Assembly: GCF_000407165.1 (NCBI RefSeq)
Contig: NZ_KE136480.1
Location: 1,116,001 to 1,180,000 of the forward strand
Direction of reading: 5' to 3'
Length of the DNA: 64,000 bases
Source of the DNA: Enterococcus haemoperoxidus ATCC BAA-382
Lineage (GTDB): Bacteria; Bacillota; Bacilli; Lactobacillales; Enterococcaceae
The position numbers and the translations under genes are program-made. Under the pieces are notes generated by a model. It was not told the origin of the DNA, made no database searches, and saw only the letters and a program-made list of their open reading frames with translations. Position 1 is the stretch's first letter; each line of letters opens with the position of its first letter. Positions 46,571 to 54,924 of the stretch are shown piece by piece.

Positions 46571-47767
46571 GTGGAAAAAAACAAATTTAGTATAACATTA
46601 CCAGAAAAAATAGTAGAAGAATTTCATTTAGAAAATGAAGATGACGTAATAGTAAGTATCAAGGATCAAAAAATAGTGATCGAACCAAAGAAGAAAGCAG
46701 CTGGGAACCAGACACTTTCATTAAGATGGTTTTTGATTCCGACAACGGTGATCAGTCTTTTGTTTTTGGGATACCTATTTTATACTGATAAAACCCAAAT
46801 TGCGTTGGTTGGAGCGTATTCAATTGCGAATTTTGTTCTTTCATTCGGTGTATTGAGTGGTGTATTCAGCTTTTTACTCTTTTTTATCAAAGGAAAAAGA
46901 AATCAAGTTACAACGCAATCCAAGGATATTTATTGGCGAAATTTCCCTACGATTTTGCTTTCGTTTATTGTTATTTTAGTCTTTGCGCTACTCGTTTTTT
47001 TCAAAGTGATCGGTTTGGTGTTTATCGGGGCAACTTTTGATCGTTATACAGCAACACTGTTATTTTTTGTTTTTGTAGGACTAGTCAATTATTTTATGAT
47101 TTACTCGGCATTGTCTATCACACCAGCTAAACTGACTAATTTATTGATTTTTGTGATTATTGGCGGTGTTTTACTTGCGATGATCACGAATAAGGATTAT
47201 CAATGGTGGCAATTTAACTTTAGTTTTTTAGGGACAATTGAAGCCAAAAGTAGTTGGCAATTTAATCTGACGTTGATGTTTTCATCTTTGTTGATGGTGG
47301 CTTTGATCGATGGATTATTTGTAGAATTGCAAAAAGCGATTCCGCATAGCAAGAGATTGACTATTTTGCGGGTACTCTTAACTTTAACGGCACTTGATCT
47401 AGGTGCTGTAGGTCTATTTCCATATACGGAAACAGGACCTTTTCAGGGAGTTCATAACCAAGTTGCGGGGTACTTAGTATATTTGATCGTCGTTCTGATT
47501 GTGGGAATCAAGTGGCTATTGCCTAATGTAACCAAAGAGTTTTTGTCGATTTCTTATATGATTGCGGCAACATTAGTTGTCGTTGTTGTGTTATTTCAAT
47601 GGACAAGCTATCTATCGCTGACGGCATTTGAATTATTATCCTTTATGTTGGCGTTTAGCTGGATTGTCTTGTTACTTCAAAATCTTCAGAAGATGGCACA
47701 AAATATTAATAATACATTTCAAGTAAAAGTTAAACTGGATCCTGAAAAGCAAGTGGATCAGGATTAA
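46571..47767 (+). CDS. AbrB-like domain fused to a DUF998 membrane protein
   Basis: A 398-residue fusion. Residues 1-42 look like a SpoVT/AbrB/MazE swapped-hairpin domain (FSITLPEKIVEEFHLENEDDVIVSIKDQKIVIEP). After a short linker come about ten helices. The C-terminal half contains the DUF998 hallmark DLGAVGLFPYTETGPFQGVHNQVAGYL near residue 275. The start is GTG 46571 after a GGGGG site. A DNA-binding-type domain tethered to a membrane protein suggests a one-component membrane regulator, or a dimerisation module that no longer binds DNA. Function unknown. Confidence 0.75.
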   Translation: MEKNKFSITLPEKIVEEFHLENEDDVIVSIKDQKIVIEPKKKAAGNQTLSLRWFLIPTTVISLLFLGYLFYTDKTQIALVGAYSIANFVLSFGVLSGVFSFLLFFIKGKRNQVTTQSKDIYWRNFPTILLSFIVILVFALLVFFKVIGLVFIGATFDRYTATLLFFVFVGLVNYFMIYSALSITPAKLTNLLIFVIIGGVLLAMITNKDYQWWQFNFSFLGTIEAKSSWQFNLTLMFSSLLMVALIDGLFVELQKAIPHSKRLTILRVLLTLTALDLGAVGLFPYTETGPFQGVHNQVAGYLVYLIVVLIVGIKWLLPNVTKEFLSISYMIAATLVVVVVLFQWTSYLSLTAFELLSFMLAFSWIVLLLQNLQKMAQNINNTFQVKVKLDPEKQVDQD

Positions 47768-47799
47768 TATGTTTGGCTTGATAAATAGAAATAAAATCG

Positions 47800-47841
47800 G
47801 GTTAGCGCTAAGCATGAAAGTTTAGCGTTAACCTTATTTTT
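47800..47841. terminator. Terminator between convergent genes
   Basis: Stem GGTTAGCGCTAA / TTAGCGTTAACC with one G-U pair and a T-rich tail on the plus strand. It overlaps the 3' end of the sce7725-like gene. Confidence 0.8.
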
Positions 47842-48712
47842 TATTGACTTGATTCGTTTTATCAAGATACCGTGACATAAGTTCCATATGATGCATCACA
47901 GCCGCTTTTCTCATAACGCCCATTCCTGGGAATTTATTTTTTGCAACAGCCTCAAGCAGTAACTCGATTCCCAACGTCATTTCTTTTCCGCATAATTTAT
48001 CTGTCCAATCGTTTATCGCATTCATAAGCTCGAAAAATTTATCTTTTTGAGTAGGGGAATCCTCACCTGAAATAAAATGATGGATCCGCAATTGATTACT
48101 GTCAAAATAAACAAGATGCAAGCTCAAGTGTTTTGAAGGATAGCTATGTTCATAGTAAACACGGCTATCAATAGAGAAATCACTAAATCCGATAAAACCA
48201 CTTTTTTGAAAGGTCAAATGAGTATCTGAAAAAAATTCATCCTGACATTCTTGATAAAAACTGGATTTAGGAAGTCGGGTAAAAACATCTTGTGAAAGAA
48301 TTTTCTCCCCTTTAACTTTTTGCAGCAGACGGAATTCTTTGGGGATGAGGACTTTTGTTTGATTTGCTTGCCAGTCGCTTTCTAGTGCAGGTGTTGAATT
48401 TCCAATCACAAATAATTCCGGTTCTTCGCTCAATGTTTCGATAGGCTGTTCAACGATCACTGCTTTTTTTAAGGATAATGCGTTTAGATAAAGGAGTCCG
48501 TCTTCAGTCAAAAAATCACCAGCTTGAGGGTTTTGAATAAGATAAAAAGGCTGATTTTCTTTTTGAAACAAGTGAATGAATTTTTTTAGTGCATTGGAAT
48601 TTTTGACGGGTTCGATGATCGGGAGAATCTGAGAAGACAAGCGTTTTTGTTCTACTAATGTTGTCAAAGCGAACAAATCAAACTGCTTGCCGCGAAAATA
48701 AGGATAATACAT
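47834..48712 (-). CDS. sce7725-family-like protein, partner of the upstream nuclease
   Basis: A 292-residue soluble protein. The N-terminus YYPYFRGKQFDLFALTTL and the following LPIIEPVK match my recollection of the sce7725 family, an uncharacterised group encoded next to nuclease-like sce7726 proteins. The fold appears to be an alpha/beta barrel (repeated strand-helix units: PFYLIQNP, LFVIGNS, TKVLIP, FIGFSDFS). Its ATG overlaps the stop of the nuclease gene by one base, so the two are translationally coupled. A possible SOS box lies before the pair. No catalytic residues can be assigned. Confidence 0.7.
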   Translation of the reverse strand: MYYPYFRGKQFDLFALTTLVEQKRLSSQILPIIEPVKNSNALKKFIHLFQKENQPFYLIQNPQAGDFLTEDGLLYLNALSLKKAVIVEQPIETLSEEPELFVIGNSTPALESDWQANQTKVLIPKEFRLLQKVKGEKILSQDVFTRLPKSSFYQECQDEFFSDTHLTFQKSGFIGFSDFSIDSRVYYEHSYPSKHLSLHLVYFDSNQLRIHHFISGEDSPTQKDKFFELMNAINDWTDKLCGKEMTLGIELLLEAVAKNKFPGMGVMRKAAVMHHMELMSRYLDKTNQVNKK

Positions 48713-49383
48713 TATTCTTCCTCCAAAAGGCGCTGTTCCAATTCAAAATAAGCCTCACGTGTTGCGTCCAATTCGTTCTTTAAGGCTTCAACAGCTTGAT
48801 TACAAATATCTTCAGCAAAGCGATCATAAAAATTGACTCCGCCGCCAAATAGATCATAATCCGGTTGTCTTTTCTTCAACTCTTTATAGAGCTGATCCGT
48901 TGAAAAGACACGTAAGCCACGTGCAGTTTGTTTGGCTTTACCGACTTCTCGAGCCTGTGCTGTGATCAAACGGAAAAGCAATTCTTGTTCATTGACTAAA
49001 AGCTCTTGTTTTTGCGGCTTTTTTTCTATTGTAAAGTAACCCGGCAGCATTTGGTTTTCTGTAGAAAGATACTGATGATAAACCATAGCGCCGATATGAC
49101 TGGGGATTTCTTCTTTTATTTTTTCAAAAAGAGCAACTGGTAACACAAAATAATTATAATTTCCGATAAAGGAAAGCTTTGCCTTGGAACGAAAATCAGC
49201 TTTACTTGCCTTCAGCTCATAACAACGCCACTCAAATTGATTCTCAACAGTCAAGCGACAGCTTAAGGTATCAACAATACCTTGATCCTCTGGCATTGTT
49301 ACTTCTTCGACCACAACATCTCCGTTTTCTCGACAGTAATAATATAAAACTTCTTCCATTTGGGTCGTTAATGACGTTTTCAT
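48712..49383 (-). CDS. PD-(D/E)XK nuclease-like protein of the sce7725 cassette
   Basis: A 223-residue protein. The core resembles a PD-(D/E)XK nuclease: an early Glu (VVVEEVTMPEDQGIVDTLSCRL, Asp near 38), the strand RCYELKASKADFRSKAK near 53-69 containing ExK, and YNYFVLP near 76. The ELKxSKADFRSxxK pattern is like MmcB-type predicted DNA-repair endonucleases. A C-terminal helical tail (about 180-223) is very acidic. ATG 49383 follows AAGGAG. It is the first gene of a two-gene operon under a LexA-like box, suggesting a DNA damage or defence role. Confidence 0.7.
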   Translation of the reverse strand: MKTSLTTQMEEVLYYYCRENGDVVVEEVTMPEDQGIVDTLSCRLTVENQFEWRCYELKASKADFRSKAKLSFIGNYNYFVLPVALFEKIKEEIPSHIGAMVYHQYLSTENQMLPGYFTIEKKPQKQELLVNEQELLFRLITAQAREVGKAKQTARGLRVFSTDQLYKELKKRQPDYDLFGGGVNFYDRFAEDICNQAVEALKNELDATREAYFELEQRLLEEE

Positions 49384-49751
49384 GTTTAACTCCTTTTTTC
49401 TTTTATACTACTATAAAACGTACGTTCGTAAAAATAAAGTGTTTTTTCATTTTTTATTATAATTTAAAAAAAGGTAATTAATTTGTTGATGGAGAATAGT
49501 AGTTTAAGAAGTGCTGGTAATATCCATTAAAAGATATATTTTTTAAATATTTACAAGAATTTATTTTCATAAATAGTCCTATTTTTTTTGTAAGAAAAAT
49601 CAGATTTAAGTTAGATATAATAGCGGTTTTACTAGAGATAACAGCAGATATGTTTTTATTTTTTGTTAAAATATAAAAAAATAATCATAATAAAGTTTAA
49701 AAAAGTATAATATATTATTATATGAAAAAATTAAGATGAAGGAGTTCGTTC
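49384..49751. other. AT-rich intergenic region between nuclease and adhesin genes
   Basis: A 368-bp divergent gap. The nuclease side holds the SOS-like box. On the adhesin side TATAAT at 49706-49711 is a possible -10 box without a good -35, and a GAAGGAG site precedes the adhesin ATG. No open frame or strong hairpin is seen. Confidence 0.5.
49415..49428 (-). promoter_or_regulatory. LexA/DinR-like SOS box before the nuclease operon
   Basis: On the minus strand CGAACGTACGTTTT matches 13 of 14 positions of the Firmicute DinR/LexA consensus CGAACRNRYGTTYG. It lies about 35 bp before the nuclease start and between or overlapping the candidate -35 and -10 elements (TTTACG, TATAGT/TATAAA), a position suited to repression. 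Confidence 0.6.
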
Positions 49752-52700
49752 ATGAAAAGAAGAAAATTACATATCTTGATGCTTGCGGTACTACTCACAC
49801 AGAGTTTTGGTTCAACCGTAAGTGCTTTTGCAACAACGACCACGAATATAGATGGAAATTCCCAAAGTGAACTGTCAGGTGACACACCAGTAGAAGCAAC
49901 TTCTGTAACTGACTTATCAAGTGATGGAATGAAACAATCGTCGGAAAGCCAAAATACAAAAACAAGTGAAGGGGATGGCTCGGGAACAAGCAATCCTTTA
50001 ACAGGAGATTCTGTTGGTGGGATAGAGCAGGCAACTACAGAAAGCTTACCAACGCCTGAAACAAAAACTGCAGAGACAAATATGGTGATTGAAGATGAGA
50101 TTTTAGCAAACATGACGCTTACAGATATGGCGGGGACTGAATACAATCAGACAACTGTCACCAGACTGCTGAATTCAACACCTGTAACAGCAAAGCTTAA
50201 TTTTGTGATAGAAGATAAAGACTATGCACCAGGCTCAGTGTATAAAATGTCATTACCTGAGCATTTAGGGTATTCAGACGTTAGTGGTGAAGTAGCCAAT
50301 GTTGGTGCTAATTGGTCAGTTGATGCGCAAAGCAAAACATTGACGATCACATTTAATCAACGAATTACGGAAACGCAGTTTAATTTAGATTTGAAGAGTT
50401 ACGTGTTTACAAATGCTGAACCATTAGTAACCATTAAAACGCCAGGTCAAAAAACAAATCAATATAATTTTGATTTGTATGAAGAAGTAGCACCTATCAA
50501 TTATGAAGAAACGACTAACCAGTACGGAATCAAAGGAACTATTTATTATAACTTGGATAGATCATTAGCTGGTAGTCAGACATTAGAATTAATAATGTCT
50601 GAAACACCCGGAGCAAAATTTTATAATACTTCTAAAGAACCAATCAATGTTTTCTCCTATGATGTGGATATCACAGGAAATGTGATCCCAGATTCAAAAC
50701 AACTCTTAGAAAAGGATAAAGATTATACAGTCAATGAAGACGACACCTATCGCGGAGCAGTCACGATTACAAGTATGGATCAACAAAAAGCATACGCTTT
50801 ATCCATTGATCGTGCGTTAGCGTTAGAGAGCGTTTCAAAGTATTCCTATAGTTTTTACAATCAATATCCAACGACTAAATTAGGATCTGTTAGTTTAAAT
50901 CGTTCATCTGCACAATATGGCGGAATTGAATTTACAGCAAAAACAAGTAAAGATCAAAAATCTGTAAAAGAAGCCAATTTAGGCATGCTACAAGGTGCTA
51001 ATTTCCAAGAGAAAGGAAATTATTATGTCTATATTTACGAACTCCCTACGCAAACTAAAGTAGGAGAACAAATCATTTTAGAAAGTAAAAATGGACAAAA
51101 AATCACTGATTACAAGCTTTCTGCTTATGATAAAGAGTACAAAGCGGTTCCGATGAATGATTTTTTTGATATAAAACAAGAAGAGAATAAATTAATTTTA
51201 ACGGCAACTAAAGACAGTGTGCTAAAAATAAAAGCGGATAAGTTGATCATTCCTTTTGACCAAAAAGACATTGATATTGCTGTTAGTACACCTGTTGTCA
51301 ATGGCGGCAAAGAAATAATGCTGGTTTCTGATCAATACCTTCAGCCAATCTCCATCATCAATCCCAACAATGTAGAAACAGCTTGGGGAAACTATGATAG
51401 AAACGGCGCCTACTCTGGTGATACAACAATTGCAATCGAAGGAAGCGATAAAAATCCTGTAAAGAACGCAACAATCAAAATTGAACACCCAAACTATTTA
51501 CAGTTAAGAGCACCTAAAGGGGAGTACGACTATTACAAACTAGACAAAGATTACACGATAACGGCAGTTGAAGGCGGCTCTCTTATTAAGTTTACAACGC
51601 CTGTCACTCGTTCTTTCAATCTAGATTTAGGTTTTAATTATATCCCAGATAGTCTTGAAAAAAGTAAGAGTATCCCTGTTGATACCCTTGCTGTGACACT
51701 AAGTGCAGATGACTATGAAGCAGTGGAAACAACCGTTAGAACAGGTAGAAAACAGTACTCAGAGCGAACGCTCCAAGCTAGCAAAAATCAATTTTTAGTA
51801 AACGCAAGAAATGATTCATTTGACGCGTTGAGTGTCACAACGAAAATTCCAGCTGGAGTAGATGTCATTTTTGATATTTATGATGTTTCAAATGACCAAG
51901 TGGAATCAATTTATCCCCAGTATTGGGATCGTGGGTACTACTTTGATAAACCTTTAGCACCGACTAGCGCAGCTTATCCGAAAATTACATTCGACGAAAC
52001 TGCAAATAGTTATAAATTTGATTTTGGTAAAACCTCAAAACGTTATCTTATTGAATACAAGTACGCCAATGGCTGGATCGATACAAAGACGATCAACGTG
52101 ACTGGAAGTGCTGCTGAGCCATTATATGGTGATCAGATCATGTCAACATCAGTATCAGTAAACAACGAAGGAGCAGAAATCTTATCTGCCACTCAAACTA
52201 GCCATGAATCTTTGAAAAACGTAACAAAAAATGAAGTCAAAACCAAAAATATCAATAGCAGAACACGCAGTGTTAAAAATCCGACCTTTGATATTAAAAC
52301 GAAAGGAAATACAAATGCTGGAATCGATTTAAATTCAATTGTGATCGATGGTGTTCCAAAAGATTCGTATACAATCAAGCAAACGGCTACAGGCGCTCAA
52401 ATTATTTTTAAAGAGTATACGTTAACTGAAAATATCACAATTACTTACAATACGATTTCTAAAAATGCAGGACAAATCTCTACCGAAACCATTATTAGTG
52501 CAGAGAATTTAGAACAAATGACAGAAGCTCGCAGAACAGCTACAACAACAGCTCTTGTTTTAAGGTTCTCTGATGGAGATGCTGAAGGAGTCGTTTATTT
52601 GGCTCAAGCGCAATTTCACGCGTATAATGAAAACGACCCAACAATAACTATTCCAAATGTCTCTTTTGAACTAGTGGATAATGTCACCGATAATCGTACG

Positions 52701-54215
52701 GGATTTACCACAGATGAGAAAGGTGAATATCACTTTGACGCGATCATGTCAGGAGAATATACATTAAGAGCAACGAGTATCCCAGCAGGGTATACGATTG
52801 AAAAAGAATATATCAACGGAAAAGTGCTTAAATTGACGAAGGGGATAAATCAGATCGGCGTTCCTCTTGCAGAAAAAAGGGTTGACCAAACAAGTATCAG
52901 CGTAAAAGATTCAACCATTTATGTAGGAGCAAGTTGGAAGCCACAAGATAACTTTATCGAAGCCACCGATATAGATGGAAATCCAGTTATGTTCGATCAA
53001 ATAACTGTAAATGGAGCAGTAGATACCACAAAAGTCGGTGATTATGAGATTATATATCATAATAAAAACAAAGAAGCGAAAGCAACCGTTTCTGTCATTG
53101 CAAATCAGGAGACGTTAAAAGTCAAAGATTCAACGATCTATGTAGGTGATTCATGGAAAGCCGCAGATAACTTTGAGTCAGCGACCGATCAAAATGGGAA
53201 AACTATCCTGTTTGATGAGATAAAAACTTCTGGAACCGTTGATACAACAAAAGAAGGAATCTATGAAGTAATTTATCACTTTGAAGGACAAACAGAGACT
53301 GCTAAAATCACTGTTTTAACAAACGAAACGACCGTTCGCGGAAAAGATTCAACCATTTCAGTCGGTACAAACTGGACGCCAGCAGATAATTTTGTGGAGG
53401 CAAAGGACAAAACAGGAAAACCTGTTGCTTTTGATCAAATAACTGTAACAGGAACTGTCGACACAAGTAAGGTAGGAAAGTATACAGTCACATACGAAAA
53501 CCAAGGTCAAAAAGATCAGGTCATCGTTCAAGTTGTCTCTACACAAAAAACACTTGCTGTCAGAGATTCTGTTATCTATGTGGGTGATACATGGGAAGCT
53601 GTCGATAATTTTGTATCAGCGACAGATGCTGCAGGCAATGATGTTTCAATCCAAGACATTACAGTAACAGGATCTGTAGATACAACTCAAGCAGGAGTCT
53701 ATGAAGTTGTTTATGGAAACGACACCTTAAAAGAAACGGCCAAAATCACTGTAAAAGCCGATCAATCAACTTTGATCGTAAAAGATTCCACTATTTATGT
53801 CGGTGATGATTGGAAAAGTGCAGATAATTTCGTGTCAGCAACTGATCGAGATGGCCAAGCAATTTCTTTTGAAAAAGTAGAAGTAACCGGAAGCGTTGAA
53901 ACAAAGGAAAAAGGGAAACAACAAGTATCCTACAAGGTTCAAACAGCGCAACAATCTGAACCAAGTAAAGCTAAAAAAACGGCAAAAACGGATAAACAAC
54001 TGACTGCTACCGCAACAATCACAGTCTTAGAAAAAAATGTACCAAAGCCAAATCAAACAAATAAGAATCAACCCCATATTTCAAAACCAGACAAACAAGG
54101 GAACTATCCTAAAACTGGTGAAAAAATCAATTATTCTTTCAGTTTGATTGGGCTGCTCGTTGTAATGGTCACAATAGTTAGCGTGATCCGAATAAGAAAA
54201 CGAAGAACCGATTAA
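49752..54215 (+). CDS. YPKTG-anchored surface adhesin with Ig-like repeats
   Basis: A 1487-residue wall-anchored protein. Order: signal peptide (1-27, ending VSAFA), a Ser/Thr-rich stretch (30-110), a long beta-rich region with several adhesin-like domains (about 115-960), one prealbumin-like domain (about 965-1040, VSFELVDNVTDNRTGFTTDEKGEY), and five bacterial Ig-like group 3 repeats of about 73-75 residues (1045-1410, recurring KDSTIYVGxxWxxxDNF). A Lys/Gln/Asn-rich linker leads to sorting signal YPKTG (1452-1456), a membrane helix and RKRR tail. ATG 49752 follows GAAGGAG. The downstream Mga-type regulator may control it. The ligand is unknown. Confidence 0.9.
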   Translation: MKRRKLHILMLAVLLTQSFGSTVSAFATTTTNIDGNSQSELSGDTPVEATSVTDLSSDGMKQSSESQNTKTSEGDGSGTSNPLTGDSVGGIEQATTESLPTPETKTAETNMVIEDEILANMTLTDMAGTEYNQTTVTRLLNSTPVTAKLNFVIEDKDYAPGSVYKMSLPEHLGYSDVSGEVANVGANWSVDAQSKTLTITFNQRITETQFNLDLKSYVFTNAEPLVTIKTPGQKTNQYNFDLYEEVAPINYEETTNQYGIKGTIYYNLDRSLAGSQTLELIMSETPGAKFYNTSKEPINVFSYDVDITGNVIPDSKQLLEKDKDYTVNEDDTYRGAVTITSMDQQKAYALSIDRALALESVSKYSYSFYNQYPTTKLGSVSLNRSSAQYGGIEFTAKTSKDQKSVKEANLGMLQGANFQEKGNYYVYIYELPTQTKVGEQIILESKNGQKITDYKLSAYDKEYKAVPMNDFFDIKQEENKLILTATKDSVLKIKADKLIIPFDQKDIDIAVSTPVVNGGKEIMLVSDQYLQPISIINPNNVETAWGNYDRNGAYSGDTTIAIEGSDKNPVKNATIKIEHPNYLQLRAPKGEYDYYKLDKDYTITAVEGGSLIKFTTPVTRSFNLDLGFNYIPDSLEKSKSIPVDTLAVTLSADDYEAVETTVRTGRKQYSERTLQASKNQFLVNARNDSFDALSVTTKIPAGVDVIFDIYDVSNDQVESIYPQYWDRGYYFDKPLAPTSAAYPKITFDETANSYKFDFGKTSKRYLIEYKYANGWIDTKTINVTGSAAEPLYGDQIMSTSVSVNNEGAEILSATQTSHESLKNVTKNEVKTKNINSRTRSVKNPTFDIKTKGNTNAGIDLNSIVIDGVPKDSYTIKQTATGAQIIFKEYTLTENITITYNTISKNAGQISTETIISAENLEQMTEARRTATTTALVLRFSDGDAEGVVYLAQAQFHAYNENDPTITIPNVSFELVDNVTDNRTGFTTDEKGEYHFDAIMSGEYTLRATSIPAGYTIEKEYINGKVLKLTKGINQIGVPLAEKRVDQTSISVKDSTIYVGASWKPQDNFIEATDIDGNPVMFDQITVNGAVDTTKVGDYEIIYHNKNKEAKATVSVIANQETLKVKDSTIYVGDSWKAADNFESATDQNGKTILFDEIKTSGTVDTTKEGIYEVIYHFEGQTETAKITVLTNETTVRGKDSTISVGTNWTPADNFVEAKDKTGKPVAFDQITVTGTVDTSKVGKYTVTYENQGQKDQVIVQVVSTQKTLAVRDSVIYVGDTWEAVDNFVSATDAAGNDVSIQDITVTGSVDTTQAGVYEVVYGNDTLKETAKITVKADQSTLIVKDSTIYVGDDWKSADNFVSATDRDGQAISFEKVEVTGSVETKEKGKQQVSYKVQTAQQSEPSKAKKTAKTDKQLTATATITVLEKNVPKPNQTNKNQPHISKPDKQGNYPKTGEKINYSFSLIGLLVVMVTIVSVIRIRKRRTD
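52889..53985 (+). repeat. Five Ig-like (Big_3) coding repeats
   Basis: Five protein repeats of about 73-75 residues sharing VKDSTIYVG, DNF.(S/E)A.D and VDTT..G.YEV.Y. They are divergent at DNA level, unlike the Cna_B units of the giant adhesin, and so look old. Confidence 0.8.
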
Positions 54216-54240
54216 CTGAACGCTACAGAGGATTGGGCTA

Positions 54241-54272
54241 GAACAAAAGCCGAGTGACAACGGCTTTTGTTC
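54241..54272 (+). terminator. Hairpin after the Ig-repeat adhesin
   Basis: Perfect 12-bp stem GAACAAAAGCCG / CGGCTTTTGTTC. The tail AGGCCTTTATTC is only weakly T-rich, so read-through into the next two genes is possible. Confidence 0.65.
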
Positions 54273-54318
54273 AGGCCTTTATTCGATTAGATCAAACTCT
54301 AGGAGGCTTAAAAAAACA

Positions 54319-54924
54319 GTGAAAAATAAACCTTTGTTAGTTGGCACGGCATTATTATTTTCATCGGCACTTTTGGTTCATTTTGACACGTTTTATGGAG
54401 AAGAAGCCACAACTCCTGGGAAATATAAAATGACATACGAGGTAGATGGAAAAGTAGAAACCGCAATAGTTGATGTAAAAGAAAACCAGACGGAACTACT
54501 CCTAAAAGATATTGTTATCAGGCAAAACGAAAAGTGGACCCCGCTAGACAATGTAGTGTCTTTAATAGCCAAAGATGGGGAACCGTTGAATATAAACCAA
54601 GTGACAATTAAACACAATGTTAATACACAAAAATCAGGTGTTTATTTTGTGAAATTCTCTTATGAAACTTATGCATCTATTGCTATGGTATCAGTGAATC
54701 AGTTTAGCAAACCTAATTCAAAACAAAGAGTAATGAATGACTATTCCCCGATAGATTCTCAAATAAAAGTTATGCTGAATGATGAACTGCTACACACTGA
54801 ACTTGCTAAACCAAAGCAAAACCTAAACAATTCCGGAGGAGCGGATCTGCCAGGTTCCACGAATTTTGGAAATATGTTGAGTTTCCTATCAGGTACCTTA
54901 CTGTATGGAACAAGGAGAGTATAA
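54319..54924 (+). CDS. Small secreted Ig-like protein, possible partial duplicate of the adhesin
   Basis: A 201-residue protein with an N-terminal signal-like segment (about 5-22) and one and a half Big_3-like repeats. TTPGKYKMTYEVDGK matches the second half of a repeat, and LLLKDIVIRQNEKWTPLDNV begins a full one. The C-terminus has DLPGSTN, a short hydrophobic stretch and a final RRV, resembling a degenerate sorting signal. The start is GTG 54319, 12 nt after AGGAGG. Its stop abuts the ATG of the Mga-type regulator, so the two are translationally coupled. Confidence 0.65.
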   Translation: MKNKPLLVGTALLFSSALLVHFDTFYGEEATTPGKYKMTYEVDGKVETAIVDVKENQTELLLKDIVIRQNEKWTPLDNVVSLIAKDGEPLNINQVTIKHNVNTQKSGVYFVKFSYETYASIAMVSVNQFSKPNSKQRVMNDYSPIDSQIKVMLNDELLHTELAKPKQNLNNSGGADLPGSTNFGNMLSFLSGTLLYGTRRV

